This document shows positions 50,712 to 60,722 of a stretch of DNA of 64,000 bases, one piece after another. The notes under the pieces were generated by a model, which saw nothing but the letters and a program-made list of their open reading frames with translations, ran no database searches and was not told the origin of the DNA. This stretch comes from UBA2882 sp045542735 (GTDB lineage: Bacteria > Bacillota > Clostridia > Lachnospirales > Lachnospiraceae), in NCBI GenBank assembly GCA_045542735.1, contig JAZQLQ010000022.1, positions 1-64,000 on the forward strand. The letters run 5' to 3'. Numbering within the stretch: position 1 is the stretch's first letter; each line of letters begins with the position of its first letter. A program made the translations under genes and the position numbers.

Positions 50712-51638
50712 ATGAAAGTTGTATATATGGGAACCCCGGATTTTGCCGTTGGTCCCTTGGAAGCGATTATTAAAGCAGGGCATGACGTGACAGCGGTTGT
50801 AACCCAGCCGGATAAACCCAAGGGCAGAGGAAAAGAGATGGCAATGTCTCCGGTTAAGGAATGTGCCTTGCAATATCATATTCCTGTTTTGACACCTGTA
50901 AAAATCAAGGCGGCAGAAGCGGTGGAAGAATTAAAACAATATCCGGCGGATATTTTTGTGGTAGCTGCTTTTGGTCAGATTCTTTCGGAAGAAATTTTAA
51001 ATATGCCAAAGTTCGGTTGCATCAATATCCATGCATCGTTGTTGCCAAAGTACCGTGGTGCCGCTCCCATTCAGTGGAGTATCATTGACGGAGAGGAAGA
51101 GACCGGTATTACCATTATGCAGATGGATAAGGGTTTGGATACCGGTGATATTTTGTTCCAAAAGAGGGTTGCTATTACAGCAGAGGAAACCGGTGAAAGC
51201 TTGTTTGATAAATTGGCACTTACCGGCGCAGAGTTTGTGGTAGAAGCATTAGAGCGTATTGAAAAAGGTGATGTTCATCCCATCAAGCAGGATGATGCAA
51301 AGAGCAGTTATGCCAAGATGTTGACCAAATCCGTGGGTAAAATTGATTGGTCACAAAGTGCAGTTGTGATTGAGCGCCTGATCCGTGGTCTAAACTCATG
51401 GCCCAGTGCCTATACCACATACAAGGGTAAACAGTTAAAGATATGGAATGCCACTGTAGAGCCTCATGAAGCAGGTGAGCCGGGAACGGTGGCCAAGGTA
51501 AGTAAGGACGCAGTTTATATCTGTACAGGTGAAGGTGCCTTAGCACTGAAAGAAATTCAGTTGGAAGGCAAGAAACGTATGACTACCAAGGAATTTCTTC
51601 TTGGACGTAGCTTTACAGAAGGTGAAAAACTGGGATAA
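50712..51638 (+). CDS. fmt: Methionyl-tRNA formyltransferase
   Basis: The 308-residue enzyme formylates initiator tRNA. It shows VYMGTPDFAVGPLEAI at the start, TQPDKPKGRGKEM, FGCINIHASLLPKYRGAAPI (Asn-His active site with the SLLPKYRG tetrahydrofolate loop), and a C-terminal domain with RLIRGLNSWPSAYT. It works with def next door. AAGGAGTGAG precedes the ATG. Confidence 0.97.
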   Translation: MKVVYMGTPDFAVGPLEAIIKAGHDVTAVVTQPDKPKGRGKEMAMSPVKECALQYHIPVLTPVKIKAAEAVEELKQYPADIFVVAAFGQILSEEILNMPKFGCINIHASLLPKYRGAAPIQWSIIDGEEETGITIMQMDKGLDTGDILFQKRVAITAEETGESLFDKLALTGAEFVVEALERIEKGDVHPIKQDDAKSSYAKMLTKSVGKIDWSQSAVVIERLIRGLNSWPSAYTTYKGKQLKIWNATVEPHEAGEPGTVAKVSKDAVYICTGEGALALKEIQLEGKKRMTTKEFLLGRSFTEGEKLG

Positions 51639-51665
51639 CAGAAAACAGATTGGAACGAAAACAAT

Positions 51666-52970
51666 ATGAGTACAATCAATACCAGAGAAATTGTGCTGGA
51701 TTGTCTTTTAGAAATTTTGGAGAAAAAGCAGTACAGTCATTATGTAATAAAACAAGTTTTGGATAAACACGGATATCTGGATAAGAAAGAGCGTTCCTTT
51801 ATTAAGAGAGTGACGGAAGGATGTATTGAGCGCTGTATAGAACTTGATTATATCCTGGATTCCTTTTCCAAAGTGCCGGCAAAGAAAATGAAACCGCTGA
51901 TTCGCAATCTGATGCGTATGAGTGTGTATCAGATTTTTTATATGGATGGAACGCCGGACTCGGCAGTGTGTAATGAAGCTGTCAAGCTGGCTGGTAAACG
52001 TGGATTTTCATCCTTGAAAGGCTTTGTTAACGGTGTGCTTAGAAATGTTGCACGAAACAAAGAAACCATCACATATCCAAGTAAAGAGAAGGATTTGATG
52101 GCATATCTTTCAGTGACGTATTCCATGCCGGAGTGGATTGCTAAGTTGTGGATGGAACGTTTTGGAATAGAAAAAGCAGAGCAGATTTTACAGGGACTTT
52201 TGACGGAACGTCCGGTGACAGTCAGGATTGAAGAGTCATTGGATGTAGGGAAAAAAGAGAAACTGTTAAGAGAAATGGAAGAGGTAGGGATATCCTATAC
52301 ACAGGTCAAAGACTTGCCTTATGCCTATGAGTTAAAAAATGTAGACCGTGTGGAAACCATCCCGGGATTTGCAGATGGACTTATCATGGTTCAGGATGCA
52401 GGCTCTATGGCGATTATAGAAGCAGCAGATATACAAAAAGATCAAAATGTTATCGATGTTTGTGGTGCGCCGGGCGGAAAAGCCATTCATGCAGCAGGCA
52501 AACTGAAAAATACCGGGTTTGTGACTGTGAGAGATATTTCTGAGCGCAAAGTCGGCATGATGGAAGAAAATATCGCCCGTAGTGGTTATACCAATATGAA
52601 GGCAGAGGTATTTGATGCAACGGTATTGGATGAAGCCAATATTGAGAAGGCAGATGTGGTGGTTGCCGATTTGCCCTGCTCCGGTCTGGGAGTAATCGGT
52701 AGAAAAGCAGATATTAAATATCGTGTGCAACCTGAGGATGTCGGTTCCATTGCCAAATTGCAGAGAGAGATTCTTTCGGTTGTCTGGAAGTATGTAAAAC
52801 CGGGCGGAAAACTTTTATATTCCACCTGTACCCTGACGGAAGAAGAGAATGAAGAGAATGCGGCTTGGTTTTTAAAAAATCATCCTTTTGAAAAAATACA
52901 GGAACGCATGTTGATTCCCGGAATAGACGGGACAGATGGATTTTATATGGCGGTGTTTGTGAGAAAATAA
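51666..52970 (+). CDS. rsmB: 16S rRNA (cytosine-967-C5)-methyltransferase
   Basis: The 434-residue protein joins an N-terminal NusB-like RNA-binding domain (about 1-140) to a Rossmann methyltransferase: VIDVCGAPGGKAIHAAG (SAM motif), RDISERKVGMMEEN, VVADLPCSGLGVIGRKADI (catalytic Cys) and YSTCTLTEEENEEN (second Cys). This is the RsmB layout. Confidence 0.95.
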   Translation: MSTINTREIVLDCLLEILEKKQYSHYVIKQVLDKHGYLDKKERSFIKRVTEGCIERCIELDYILDSFSKVPAKKMKPLIRNLMRMSVYQIFYMDGTPDSAVCNEAVKLAGKRGFSSLKGFVNGVLRNVARNKETITYPSKEKDLMAYLSVTYSMPEWIAKLWMERFGIEKAEQILQGLLTERPVTVRIEESLDVGKKEKLLREMEEVGISYTQVKDLPYAYELKNVDRVETIPGFADGLIMVQDAGSMAIIEAADIQKDQNVIDVCGAPGGKAIHAAGKLKNTGFVTVRDISERKVGMMEENIARSGYTNMKAEVFDATVLDEANIEKADVVVADLPCSGLGVIGRKADIKYRVQPEDVGSIAKLQREILSVVWKYVKPGGKLLYSTCTLTEEENEENAAWFLKNHPFEKIQERMLIPGIDGTDGFYMAVFVRK

Positions 52971-52991
52971 AGTATTTCTACGGAGATTATC

Positions 52992-54047
52992 ATGGAAAAG
53001 ATTGATATAAAATCCTTAAACAAGGAACAGCTTCGGGAAGCGATTTGTGCCATGGGTGAAAAGAAATTCAGGGCCGATCAGATGTATGACTGGATGCATG
53101 TGAAGCTTGCGGCGGGATTTGATGAAATGACTAATATATCCAAAGCATTTCGGGAACAATGTAAAGAACGGTTTTCCTATACGGCTTTGGAAGCAATCAG
53201 AGTGCAAAAGTCCAAATGCGATGGGACACAAAAATTTTTGTTTGCCCTGGCAGACGGAAATGTGGTGGAAAGTGTGCTAATGCCTTATAAGCATGGCAAT
53301 AGTGTTTGTATTTCATCACAAGTGGGATGTCGTATGGGGTGCCGCTTTTGTGCATCTACTTTGGACGGCTTGACCAGAAACTTAACTACGTCTGAGATGC
53401 TTGACCAAATCTACAGTATTAGCCGGATTACAGGCGAACGGGTTGCCAATGTGGTAGTCATGGGTACAGGTGAACCGTTGGATAACTATACCCCTATGGT
53501 ACAGTTTGTAAAAATGCTGACAGATGAAAATGGTCTTCATATCAGCCAGAGAAATATAACAGTATCAACTTGTGGTCTGGTTCCGAAGATTTTGGAGTTG
53601 GCAGAGGAAAAACTACAGATTACTTTAGCATTATCTTTGCACGGTGCCACAGATGAGAAACGACAGGAGTTAATGCCCATTGCAAAGGTGTATTCCATTC
53701 AGGAATTGATGGATGCGGTGGATGTATATTTTGAAAAAACAGGTAGGAGAATTACCTTTGAATATAGCTTGGTGGCAGGTGTGAATGATACATATGAAGA
53801 TGTAGAGAATCTGTCACGGTTGGCAGGAAAAAGAAATTGCCATATTAATCTGATACCGGTCAATCCCATCAAGGAGCGGGATTTTAAACAACCGGACCAG
53901 GCTTATGTCATTGCATTTAAAAATAAACTTGAAAAAAATCGAATAAATGTTACTATTAGAAGGGAAATGGGCAGAGATATTGATGGTGCCTGTGGACAGC
54001 TTAGAAAAAGACATTTAGAAGAGAGCAAGGAGGATATGCGTTGGTAG
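52992..54047 (+). CDS. rlmN: Dual-specificity 23S rRNA/tRNA adenine-C2 methyltransferase
   Basis: The 351-residue radical-SAM enzyme methylates A2503 of 23S rRNA and A37 of some tRNAs. It has the cluster motif GCRMGCRFCASTLDG (CxxxCxxC), VVVMGTGEPLDNY, LSLHGATDEKRQELMPIA and the C-terminal catalytic Cys in DIDGACGQLRK. Its last residues overlap the start of the phosphatase gene. Confidence 0.97.
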   Translation: MEKIDIKSLNKEQLREAICAMGEKKFRADQMYDWMHVKLAAGFDEMTNISKAFREQCKERFSYTALEAIRVQKSKCDGTQKFLFALADGNVVESVLMPYKHGNSVCISSQVGCRMGCRFCASTLDGLTRNLTTSEMLDQIYSISRITGERVANVVVMGTGEPLDNYTPMVQFVKMLTDENGLHISQRNITVSTCGLVPKILELAEEKLQITLALSLHGATDEKRQELMPIAKVYSIQELMDAVDVYFEKTGRRITFEYSLVAGVNDTYEDVENLSRLAGKRNCHINLIPVNPIKERDFKQPDQAYVIAFKNKLEKNRINVTIRREMGRDIDGACGQLRKRHLEESKEDMRW

Positions 54048-54793
54048 AATCATATTCCGTCACGGATATCGGGCGAAAAAGACAATTGAATCAGGATTAT
54101 GTGTTCTCTTCGGCAAAGCCTTTGGGAAACATGCCGAACCTGTTTATCGTAGCAGACGGCATGGGTGGACACAATGCGGGAGATTACGCTTCCAAGTGTA
54201 CAACAGAGACTGTTGTCGGTGAAATTCGGAACTCCTTTGAGAAGAATCCGACCATCATTATCCAGAAGGCAATCCAGGTGGCAAACAAAAAGATTCGGGA
54301 GGCTGCCGCAAAGGATGAGAACCTGTTGGGTATGGGTACCACTTTGGTGATTGCCACAATTATCGGTAAATATTTGCAGGTTGCAAATATTGGTGATTCC
54401 AGGTTATACATCATTGGCAAGCGTGGGATCCGTCAGATTACCAGAGATCATTCCCTGGTGGAGGAAATGATCCGCCTTGGAGGTCTGGCAAGAGAGGATG
54501 CACGTTTACACCCGGACAAAAATATTATTACAAGGGCAATTGGTGCCAAGGACGAGGTAGAGGCGGATTTCTTTACCGAGGAATTGGAAAAAGATGATAT
54601 TATTCTGATGTGTTCCGACGGTCTTAGCAATATGCTGGAAGATAAAGAAATCGAGAAGATTGTCAAAGACGAAATGTTGGAGGAGTTAATTCAGAAGGGA
54701 GACGCTTTGGTCCGCGCAGCCAACGATAATGGTGGCAAGGATAATATAGCTGTTGTATTAATTAAACCCTTTGAGAACGAGGTGGAAGAATGA
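54041..54793 (+). CDS. stp: PP2C-family Ser/Thr phosphatase
   Basis: The 250-residue phosphatase opposes PrkC. It has the PPM metal motifs DIGRKRQLNQDYV, FIVADGMGGHNAGDYAS, TTLVIATIIG, DSRLYIIGKRGIRQIT and MCSDGLSNML, DNGGKDNIAVVLI. The start is TTG at 54041 with AGGAGG seven bases upstream; an ATG at 54036 is the end of rlmN. The gene overlaps rlmN by 7 and prkC by 4 bases. Confidence 0.95.
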   Translation: MVESYSVTDIGRKRQLNQDYVFSSAKPLGNMPNLFIVADGMGGHNAGDYASKCTTETVVGEIRNSFEKNPTIIIQKAIQVANKKIREAAAKDENLLGMGTTLVIATIIGKYLQVANIGDSRLYIIGKRGIRQITRDHSLVEEMIRLGGLAREDARLHPDKNIITRAIGAKDEVEADFFTEELEKDDIILMCSDGLSNMLEDKEIEKIVKDEMLEELIQKGDALVRAANDNGGKDNIAVVLIKPFENEVEE

Positions 54794-56964
54794 TTATATT
54801 AGGAATGTTAATCGGCGACCGCTATGAGATTTTGGATAAAATCGGTACCGGCGGTATGAGCGATGTATATAAAGCGAAAGATCATAAATTAAACCGTTTG
54901 GTTGCTGTAAAAGTGTTAAAACAGGAATTTAATGAGAATACCAATTTTGTATCCAAATTCCGTGTGGAAGCACAGGCAGCAGCAGGCTTGATGCACTCCA
55001 ATATCGTAAATGTGTATGATGTAGGAGAAGAAGACGGTATCTATTATATTGTCATGGAATTGGTTGAGGGAATTACACTCAAAAATTATATTGAGAAAAA
55101 ATCCCGTCTTTCCATTAAAGAAGCAATCAGTATTGCCATTCAGGTATCTATGGGTATTGAAGCGGCACACAACAATCATATTATTCACAGAGATATTAAA
55201 CCTCAGAATATTATGATTTCCAAAGATGGAAAAGTAAAGGTAACAGACTTTGGTATTGCTAAGGCAGCTACCAGCAACACCATTACTTCCAACGTGATGG
55301 GAAGTGTGCATTATACTTCACCTGAGCAGGCAAGAGGTGGCTTTTCGGATGAGAAGAGTGATATTTACTCTTTGGGATGTACTTTATTTGAGATGTTGAC
55401 CGGCCACGTACCCTTTGACGGGGAGACAACAGTTGCTATTGCAATTAAGCATATTCAGGATGAAATGCCCTCAGCAAGAGAGTATGTATCCGAAATCCCG
55501 GTTTCTGTAGAAAAGATTATCTATAAATGTACACAGAAGAGTCCGGACCGCAGATATCAGAGCATGGCAGAGTTAATTATTGATCTGAAAAAATCTTTGA
55601 TTACACCGGATGAAGATTTTGTAACCATGATAGATGTAGATACGTCTGCGGCTACAAAAGCTTTGACAGAAGAAGATTTAGCTGAGATTAAAGAACGCAC
55701 AGGCACAATTGCGGTTGATGAAGTGCATATGCGTCTGAATGAAGAAGCAAAAGCGAAGAAAAAAATCGCCGTTCCTTTGATGTGGGATGATGACGAAGAC
55801 GAAGATGAGGATGAAGGCGAAGAATACGAAGCAGATGAAGATGACGATGATGAATATGATGATGACGATATGGATCCCAGAATGGAGCGTATCACAACCA
55901 TTCTTGCCATTGTGGCAGCAGTTATCATCGGTATTATTGCATTGGTGCTTGTAGCAAATGCTGTCGGTATTTTTAAAGGCGGCAGCGATGATGAAGAGCA
56001 ACAGATTGAGCAGACACAGGATATCGAGATGGTTGATGTAGTCGGCATGGATGTGGAAGTTGCTAAAGTGACTTTAGAAGAGATTTATATGGTTCCTGAG
56101 ATTGAGTATCAGGAGTCAGAAGAAATTCCGGAAAACAAAGTTATTTCCCAGAGTATTGAAGCCGGCAAAATGGTTGCCCAGGGAAGTACCGTCAAATTGG
56201 TTGTCAGCAGCGGTGTAGCAGCAGTTGAGATTCCGGATGTAGTTGGTAAAGAAGAGTCTGAAGCAGTTTCTATTTTATATGAAGCCGGTTTTAAGGTATC
56301 TACTGATACGGATTATAGTGATGATGTAGAAGAAGGCTTGGTTATTTCTATGAATCCTGCTGCAGGTGAAAAGGTAGCAGAGGAAACTATGATTACCTTG
56401 ATTGTCAGCATTGGACCGGAAGTGAAGAAAACCGATGTGCCGGATCTTAGAGGATTAAGTGAAAGTGCAGCGAAGGATAAATTGGCAGCGGCCAACTTAA
56501 AGGCGGGAACTGTCAGTGAAGAGCATAATGATTCCGTGACAGCAGGTTGCGTTATTTCCCAGAGCTATTCTCCGGGAATGGAAGTAGAAGAGGGAACAAG
56601 TGTTGATTTTGTCTTAAGTCTTGGTAAGAAAGAGATTGTATATCAATATGTAGGAAGCATTAATGCGCCCACAGGCTATGTAAATGGAACTACAGCGACG
56701 ATTACGCTGACATCGGCAGATGGTGAATCCCGTACCTTTTCAACCAATACCTTCCCTTTCAATATCAATGAAACAGGCTTTAAATCTGCTACCGGTACGG
56801 TCAGCATCAGTGGCGTAAAGACAGAGACTTCACAGGAGCCTAAGTTGGATGCTAATGGTAATCCTGTATTGGATGCCAATGGAGCACCGATTTATGAGAC
56901 TGTAGAGACACAAGTACCTGCTGATTTCGGTTCACAGGCTGTAAGCTTTACACAAGTACAGTAA
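54790..56964 (+). CDS. prkC: PASTA-domain Ser/Thr protein kinase
   Basis: The 724-residue membrane kinase senses muropeptides or cell-wall precursors. Kinase motifs are intact: GTGGMSDVY (19-27), VAVKVL with K41, alpha-C Glu60, HRDIKPQN (133-140), DFG (153-155). A very acidic juxtamembrane stretch (about 336-366), a membrane segment (about 371-393), three PASTA repeats (about 415-615) and an unrecognised C-terminal tail follow. The start overlaps the stp stop (ATGA). Confidence 0.97.
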   Translation: MIILGMLIGDRYEILDKIGTGGMSDVYKAKDHKLNRLVAVKVLKQEFNENTNFVSKFRVEAQAAAGLMHSNIVNVYDVGEEDGIYYIVMELVEGITLKNYIEKKSRLSIKEAISIAIQVSMGIEAAHNNHIIHRDIKPQNIMISKDGKVKVTDFGIAKAATSNTITSNVMGSVHYTSPEQARGGFSDEKSDIYSLGCTLFEMLTGHVPFDGETTVAIAIKHIQDEMPSAREYVSEIPVSVEKIIYKCTQKSPDRRYQSMAELIIDLKKSLITPDEDFVTMIDVDTSAATKALTEEDLAEIKERTGTIAVDEVHMRLNEEAKAKKKIAVPLMWDDDEDEDEDEGEEYEADEDDDDEYDDDDMDPRMERITTILAIVAAVIIGIIALVLVANAVGIFKGGSDDEEQQIEQTQDIEMVDVVGMDVEVAKVTLEEIYMVPEIEYQESEEIPENKVISQSIEAGKMVAQGSTVKLVVSSGVAAVEIPDVVGKEESEAVSILYEAGFKVSTDTDYSDDVEEGLVISMNPAAGEKVAEETMITLIVSIGPEVKKTDVPDLRGLSESAAKDKLAAANLKAGTVSEEHNDSVTAGCVISQSYSPGMEVEEGTSVDFVLSLGKKEIVYQYVGSINAPTGYVNGTTATITLTSADGESRTFSTNTFPFNINETGFKSATGTVSISGVKTETSQEPKLDANGNPVLDANGAPIYETVETQVPADFGSQAVSFTQVQ

Positions 56965-56974
56965 GGGCGGTTTC

Positions 56975-57853
56975 ATGCAGGGAAAGATTATCAAAGGAAT
57001 CGCAGGATTCTATTATGTGAAATGTGATGACGGCATCACCTACGAGTGTAAAGCAAAAGGGGTGTTCCGTAAGGACCACCGCAAGCCCTTGGTGGGTGAT
57101 GATGTATATATGGATGTGATCGATGAGCAAAAGTACATCGGAAACATCCGGGAACTGCTGGAGAGAAAAAATGAATTGATCCGACCGGCAGTTGCCAATA
57201 TTGATCAGGCATTGGTTATATTTGCGGCGGCAGCACCTGAGCCCAATCTTGGGTTATTGGACCGGTTTTTGATTCAAATGGAGTATGCGGGCATTGATAC
57301 CGTGATTTGCTTTAACAAGACAGATTTGGTGGAAAGTGTAGAAGAAACACGACTTCGTGAGATTTATGAAAGTGCGGGGTATCGGGTACTCACAATCAGT
57401 GCGGCCAAGCAGGAAGGTATTGCAGAGATAGAAGCGGTGTTGAAGGGCAAGGTAACGACTGTGGCAGGACCCAGTGGAGTGGGTAAATCTACATTAGTCA
57501 ATTGCTTACAGAATGAAACGGTTATGGAGACCGGAGACATCAGTGCCAAGATCGAACGGGGAAAGCATACCACAAGGCATTCCCAGTTGATGGAAATAGA
57601 CAAAGATACTTATATATTTGACACACCGGGATTTAGTTCTTTGAGTGTATCCGAGCTGTTGCCGGAGGAACTGAAGGCTTGTTTTCCGGAGTTTTCAAGA
57701 TATGAAGATAAATGCAGGTTTTTGGGCTGTGCACACATCCATGAACCTGATTGTGGGGTAAAAGAAGCACTTGCTGCGGGGGAAATCAGCAAGGAACGCT
57801 ATGAAGACTATGTAAATCTATATACGGAATGTAAAGACAAGAGGAGATACTAG
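56975..57853 (+). CDS. rsgA: Ribosome small-subunit GTPase
   Basis: The 292-residue circularly permuted GTPase helps 30S maturation. The G motifs appear in permuted order: G4 FNKTD, G5-like TISAAKQEG, G1 GPSGVGKSTL (about 165-174), G3 DTPGF. The N-terminal OB fold and the C-terminal zinc finger (KCRFLGCAHIHEPDC) complete RsgA. It is 10 bp after prkC. Confidence 0.96.
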   Translation: MQGKIIKGIAGFYYVKCDDGITYECKAKGVFRKDHRKPLVGDDVYMDVIDEQKYIGNIRELLERKNELIRPAVANIDQALVIFAAAAPEPNLGLLDRFLIQMEYAGIDTVICFNKTDLVESVEETRLREIYESAGYRVLTISAAKQEGIAEIEAVLKGKVTTVAGPSGVGKSTLVNCLQNETVMETGDISAKIERGKHTTRHSQLMEIDKDTYIFDTPGFSSLSVSELLPEELKACFPEFSRYEDKCRFLGCAHIHEPDCGVKEALAAGEISKERYEDYVNLYTECKDKRRY

Positions 57854-57854
57854 C

Positions 57855-58520
57855 ATGACAATTTTGTCCCCATCCATTCTTGCAGCAGACTTTGCAAGAT
57901 TGGGAGAACAAGTTCAAAAAGTAGATAAGGCAGGAGCACAATATATTCATATTGATGTTATGGATGGAGTATTTGTTCCATCCATTTCCTTTGGATTCCC
58001 AATTATCCAGTCCCTGCGCAAGGTGACAGATAAGTTTTTTGATGTCCATCTGATGATTACAGAACCGGAACGTTATATTGATCAGTTCGCAGCGGCCGGT
58101 GCAGACGGACTTACCATTCATGTGGAAGCGTGTCATTGTATGATTGACACCTTAAAAAAGATTAAGGCAAAAGGCTTGCGTACGGGTATATCCTTACATC
58201 CCCAGACGCCCATCGAATCCTTATATCCTTATTTGGACTATGTGGATCAGGTGTTGGTGATGACAGTGAATACCGGATTTGGCGGACAGAAATATATAGA
58301 TAGTTGTACCCAGAAGATTAAAGATGTAAGAGCGGAAATCGAACGCAGAGGCCTCAATGTGGATGTGGCAGTAGATGGCGGCGTTCATCTTGGCAATGTG
58401 ACCATGATTTTGGAAGCGGGAGCCAATGTCATTATTTCCGGTTCCGCAGTTTTCCAGGGTGATATTACAGCAAATGTGGAATATTTTATGGATTTATTAA
58501 AGATGCATGATTTGAAATAA
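57855..58520 (+). CDS. rpe: Ribulose-phosphate 3-epimerase
   Basis: The 221-residue TIM-barrel enzyme interconverts ribulose-5-phosphate and xylulose-5-phosphate. It begins LSPSILAADFARLGEQV, with IHIDVMDGVFVPSISFG, FDVHLMITEPERYI, VLVMTVNTGFGGQKYI, VDGGVHLGNV and ISGSAVFQ. It starts one base after rsgA with GAGGAG, as in Bacillus. Confidence 0.97.
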   Translation: MTILSPSILAADFARLGEQVQKVDKAGAQYIHIDVMDGVFVPSISFGFPIIQSLRKVTDKFFDVHLMITEPERYIDQFAAAGADGLTIHVEACHCMIDTLKKIKAKGLRTGISLHPQTPIESLYPYLDYVDQVLVMTVNTGFGGQKYIDSCTQKIKDVRAEIERRGLNVDVAVDGGVHLGNVTMILEAGANVIISGSAVFQGDITANVEYFMDLLKMHDLK

Positions 58521-58540
58521 GTAAGAAATGGAGGATGCCG

Positions 58541-60448
58541 ATGATACAAACAAATTTATCATATGATTATATCGCGGCATTCTTTTTGTTTATGCTGCTA
58601 ATCTGGTATTTGACGGAGAAAAAGGTTCCATTACGTAGTTACAGATGCTTTTTTTATGTCTTAATTACTGCATTTGGAGCAACGGTATTGGAGATTTTTA
58701 CATATGCCCTTGCTATAAAGGGGGATGCTGTTCCGTTTTCAATCGTTTACTTGGTTCTGTCGGTGCAGATGCTGTTTATTCATTCTTTTTTTACTTGTAT
58801 TACCAATTATTTATTGATGCTGGCATGGGTTGATACAAAAAATAACCGGATGCTCAAGTATACATTTGTCGTATCATGGGTTCTGATTGTGGTTATTTGT
58901 GCGCTGAATCCCGTGCTTGGTTGGGCAGCCAATTTGATTAATGGTGTATATTCCATAACGGGTATCGGTTTTGTGCTATACGGAATTGATGCCATTATGG
59001 TAATTCTCATGGGCTGGGTTTTAATTGTAAAAAGACAAAACTTCACGTTTTTGAGAAAGACGATTGTGATATTCCTGTTTATTAGTGCTGTTGCGGCAGG
59101 TATTGCGCAGGAATTTAACTTCGCTCCCATGTTAAATCTTGTGATTGCCATGTTTTGTATGGTGCTTTACTTGTTTGGACAAGGACCGGAGGTTGATATT
59201 GATAAACTGACAAAACAGTTTAGCCGAAAGTTTTTTGTTACCTATGTGAAGGACCGCTTTATGGATAAGCGAGCTTTTTCTTTAATTGTGCTTGATTTGG
59301 ATGATTTTAAATATATCAATCAAAGTTATGGAGTTGCAACAGGGGACATCTTATTGCAACAGATCGGTGAATATCTGGAGACTATGAGTCAAAATCACAG
59401 GGTATTCCATTATGGTGCAGATCAGTTTTGTGTCGTGCTTGAAAATGGTAAAACAACTGCGGTTGATGTAGCAAATGAAATTGTTGAACGTTTTGGCAAA
59501 TCATGGATGCTGGACAAAATGGAAATTGTTATTTCGGCAACGCTTTGCATTGTGGATTGTCCCCGTGATGCTGATAATCCGGAGAAACTGGTTGAAATCA
59601 TTGATTACACCATGGAAAATGCCAAGAATCTATGCAAAGGCAGAATCGCATATGCAGCCGATATTGATTTTGAAAAAAGTCATACCTTTAAAGCGGTGGA
59701 AAGAGCGGTAAAGGATGCCATTGCAACCGGTAGTATTATGGTGCATTATCAGCCGATTTATTCTGCAGAAAAACAGTGTTATATCTCTGCCGAAGCGCTG
59801 GCGCGTCTTCACGATGAAAAACTGGGATGGATTGCACCGGATGTGTTTATTGAGATTGCAGAAAAAAGTGGTCTTATCATTGAACTGGGAGAAATCATTT
59901 TACATAAGGTTTGCAGTTTTATCAAAGAATGTGCATTAAAACAAACCTGTATCGAATACATTGAGGTGAATGTCAGTTCCTTACAATTGATGCAAAGCGG
60001 ATTTGCGGACAGAATGTTGGAAATTATGAAGCAGTATGATGTGGATGCTTCACAGATTAATATTGAAATCACAGAAACCGCCATGATGACTTCCTATGCG
60101 GTTGTAAGCGACAATTTAATGAAGTTTGTGAACAACAATATTGCTATATCATTGGATGATTACGGCTCAGGCTATGCAAATATTAATTATCTGAACACGA
60201 TGCCGTTTAAATTTATCAAGCTGGACAGAGAGTTGGTGTGGTCAGCCTTTAAAGAGGAAAAAGCCCGTATCACTTTGGAGTATACCATTAAAATGCTGAA
60301 TGCTTTAAAGCTGCAGATTATAGCAGAGGGCGTCGAGACGGAAGAGATGAGAGATGAACTCATCAAATTTGGATGCCATTATCTCCAGGGATGGTATTAT
60401 TCAAAAGCAGTGCCGAAAGAAGTGTTTAAGGCGATGATTGAGGAGTAA
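58541..60448 (+). CDS. Membrane protein with degenerate GGDEF and intact EAL domain
   Basis: The about 635-residue protein has seven or so membrane segments (about 10-215), a GGDEF-like domain (about 225-360) and an EAL domain (about 375-635). GGDEF reads GADQF, so diguanylate cyclase activity is unlikely. The EAL active-site set is kept: EALARL, VNVSS, EITET, DDYGSGYA, IKLDRE, AEGVE and LQGWYYS, so it should hydrolyse cyclic di-GMP. The start is MIQTNLSYDY behind GGAGG (58530-58534). It occupies the position after rpe. Confidence 0.9.
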   Translation: MIQTNLSYDYIAAFFLFMLLIWYLTEKKVPLRSYRCFFYVLITAFGATVLEIFTYALAIKGDAVPFSIVYLVLSVQMLFIHSFFTCITNYLLMLAWVDTKNNRMLKYTFVVSWVLIVVICALNPVLGWAANLINGVYSITGIGFVLYGIDAIMVILMGWVLIVKRQNFTFLRKTIVIFLFISAVAAGIAQEFNFAPMLNLVIAMFCMVLYLFGQGPEVDIDKLTKQFSRKFFVTYVKDRFMDKRAFSLIVLDLDDFKYINQSYGVATGDILLQQIGEYLETMSQNHRVFHYGADQFCVVLENGKTTAVDVANEIVERFGKSWMLDKMEIVISATLCIVDCPRDADNPEKLVEIIDYTMENAKNLCKGRIAYAADIDFEKSHTFKAVERAVKDAIATGSIMVHYQPIYSAEKQCYISAEALARLHDEKLGWIAPDVFIEIAEKSGLIIELGEIILHKVCSFIKECALKQTCIEYIEVNVSSLQLMQSGFADRMLEIMKQYDVDASQINIEITETAMMTSYAVVSDNLMKFVNNNIAISLDDYGSGYANINYLNTMPFKFIKLDRELVWSAFKEEKARITLEYTIKMLNALKLQIIAEGVETEEMRDELIKFGCHYLQGWYYSKAVPKEVFKAMIEE

Positions 60449-60469
60449 AATTAAAAGAATGCAAATTCA

Positions 60470-60498
60470 AGAGTCTTGCGAAAGCAGGACTCTTTTCA
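60470..60498 (+). terminator. Terminator of the EAL gene
   Basis: AGAGTCTTGC (60470-60479) pairs with GCAGGACTCT (60484-60493), with one T-G pair, around GAAA, followed by TTTT. Confidence 0.85.
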
Positions 60499-60500
60499 TA

Positions 60501-60660
60501 TCAAATAAACAAAGTAAATTGGCGGAGCTTACCGAAAATAAACAACAGGCAATTTCAAGAACGGAGAACAAGGGACATACTCCATCTTTAAAAATGTTTT
60601 TATAGCATGGTTTATGCGCTGGGATATGAGCTACAGATTGTAAAACGGAGTTCAACGTAA
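60501..60660 (+). pseudogene. Frameshifted remnant of an XRE/HigA-like antitoxin gene
   Basis: One frame from 60501 reads KLAELTENKQQAISRTENKG then HTPSLKMFL and a stop at 60603; the next frame continues FYSMVYALGYELQIVKRSST to a stop at 60658. Joined, they give the C-terminal half of an XRE-type helix-turn-helix with its usual ending. The N-terminus is missing and the frame is broken near 60597. It is different from the intact HigA-like protein at 25817. A decayed toxin-antitoxin system is the simplest reading. Confidence 0.7.
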
Positions 60661-60722
60661 AGAAAATTCGCGAAATTTACATTTGGTGATAAAAGAAAAA
60701 ATTGCAAATGAGGGAATTGGGA

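Noticed and set aside
55557..56048. Long minus-strand serine-rich frame opposite prkC
   Set aside because: It is the mirror of the GAT/GAA-rich acidic stretch of prkC and has no start signal.
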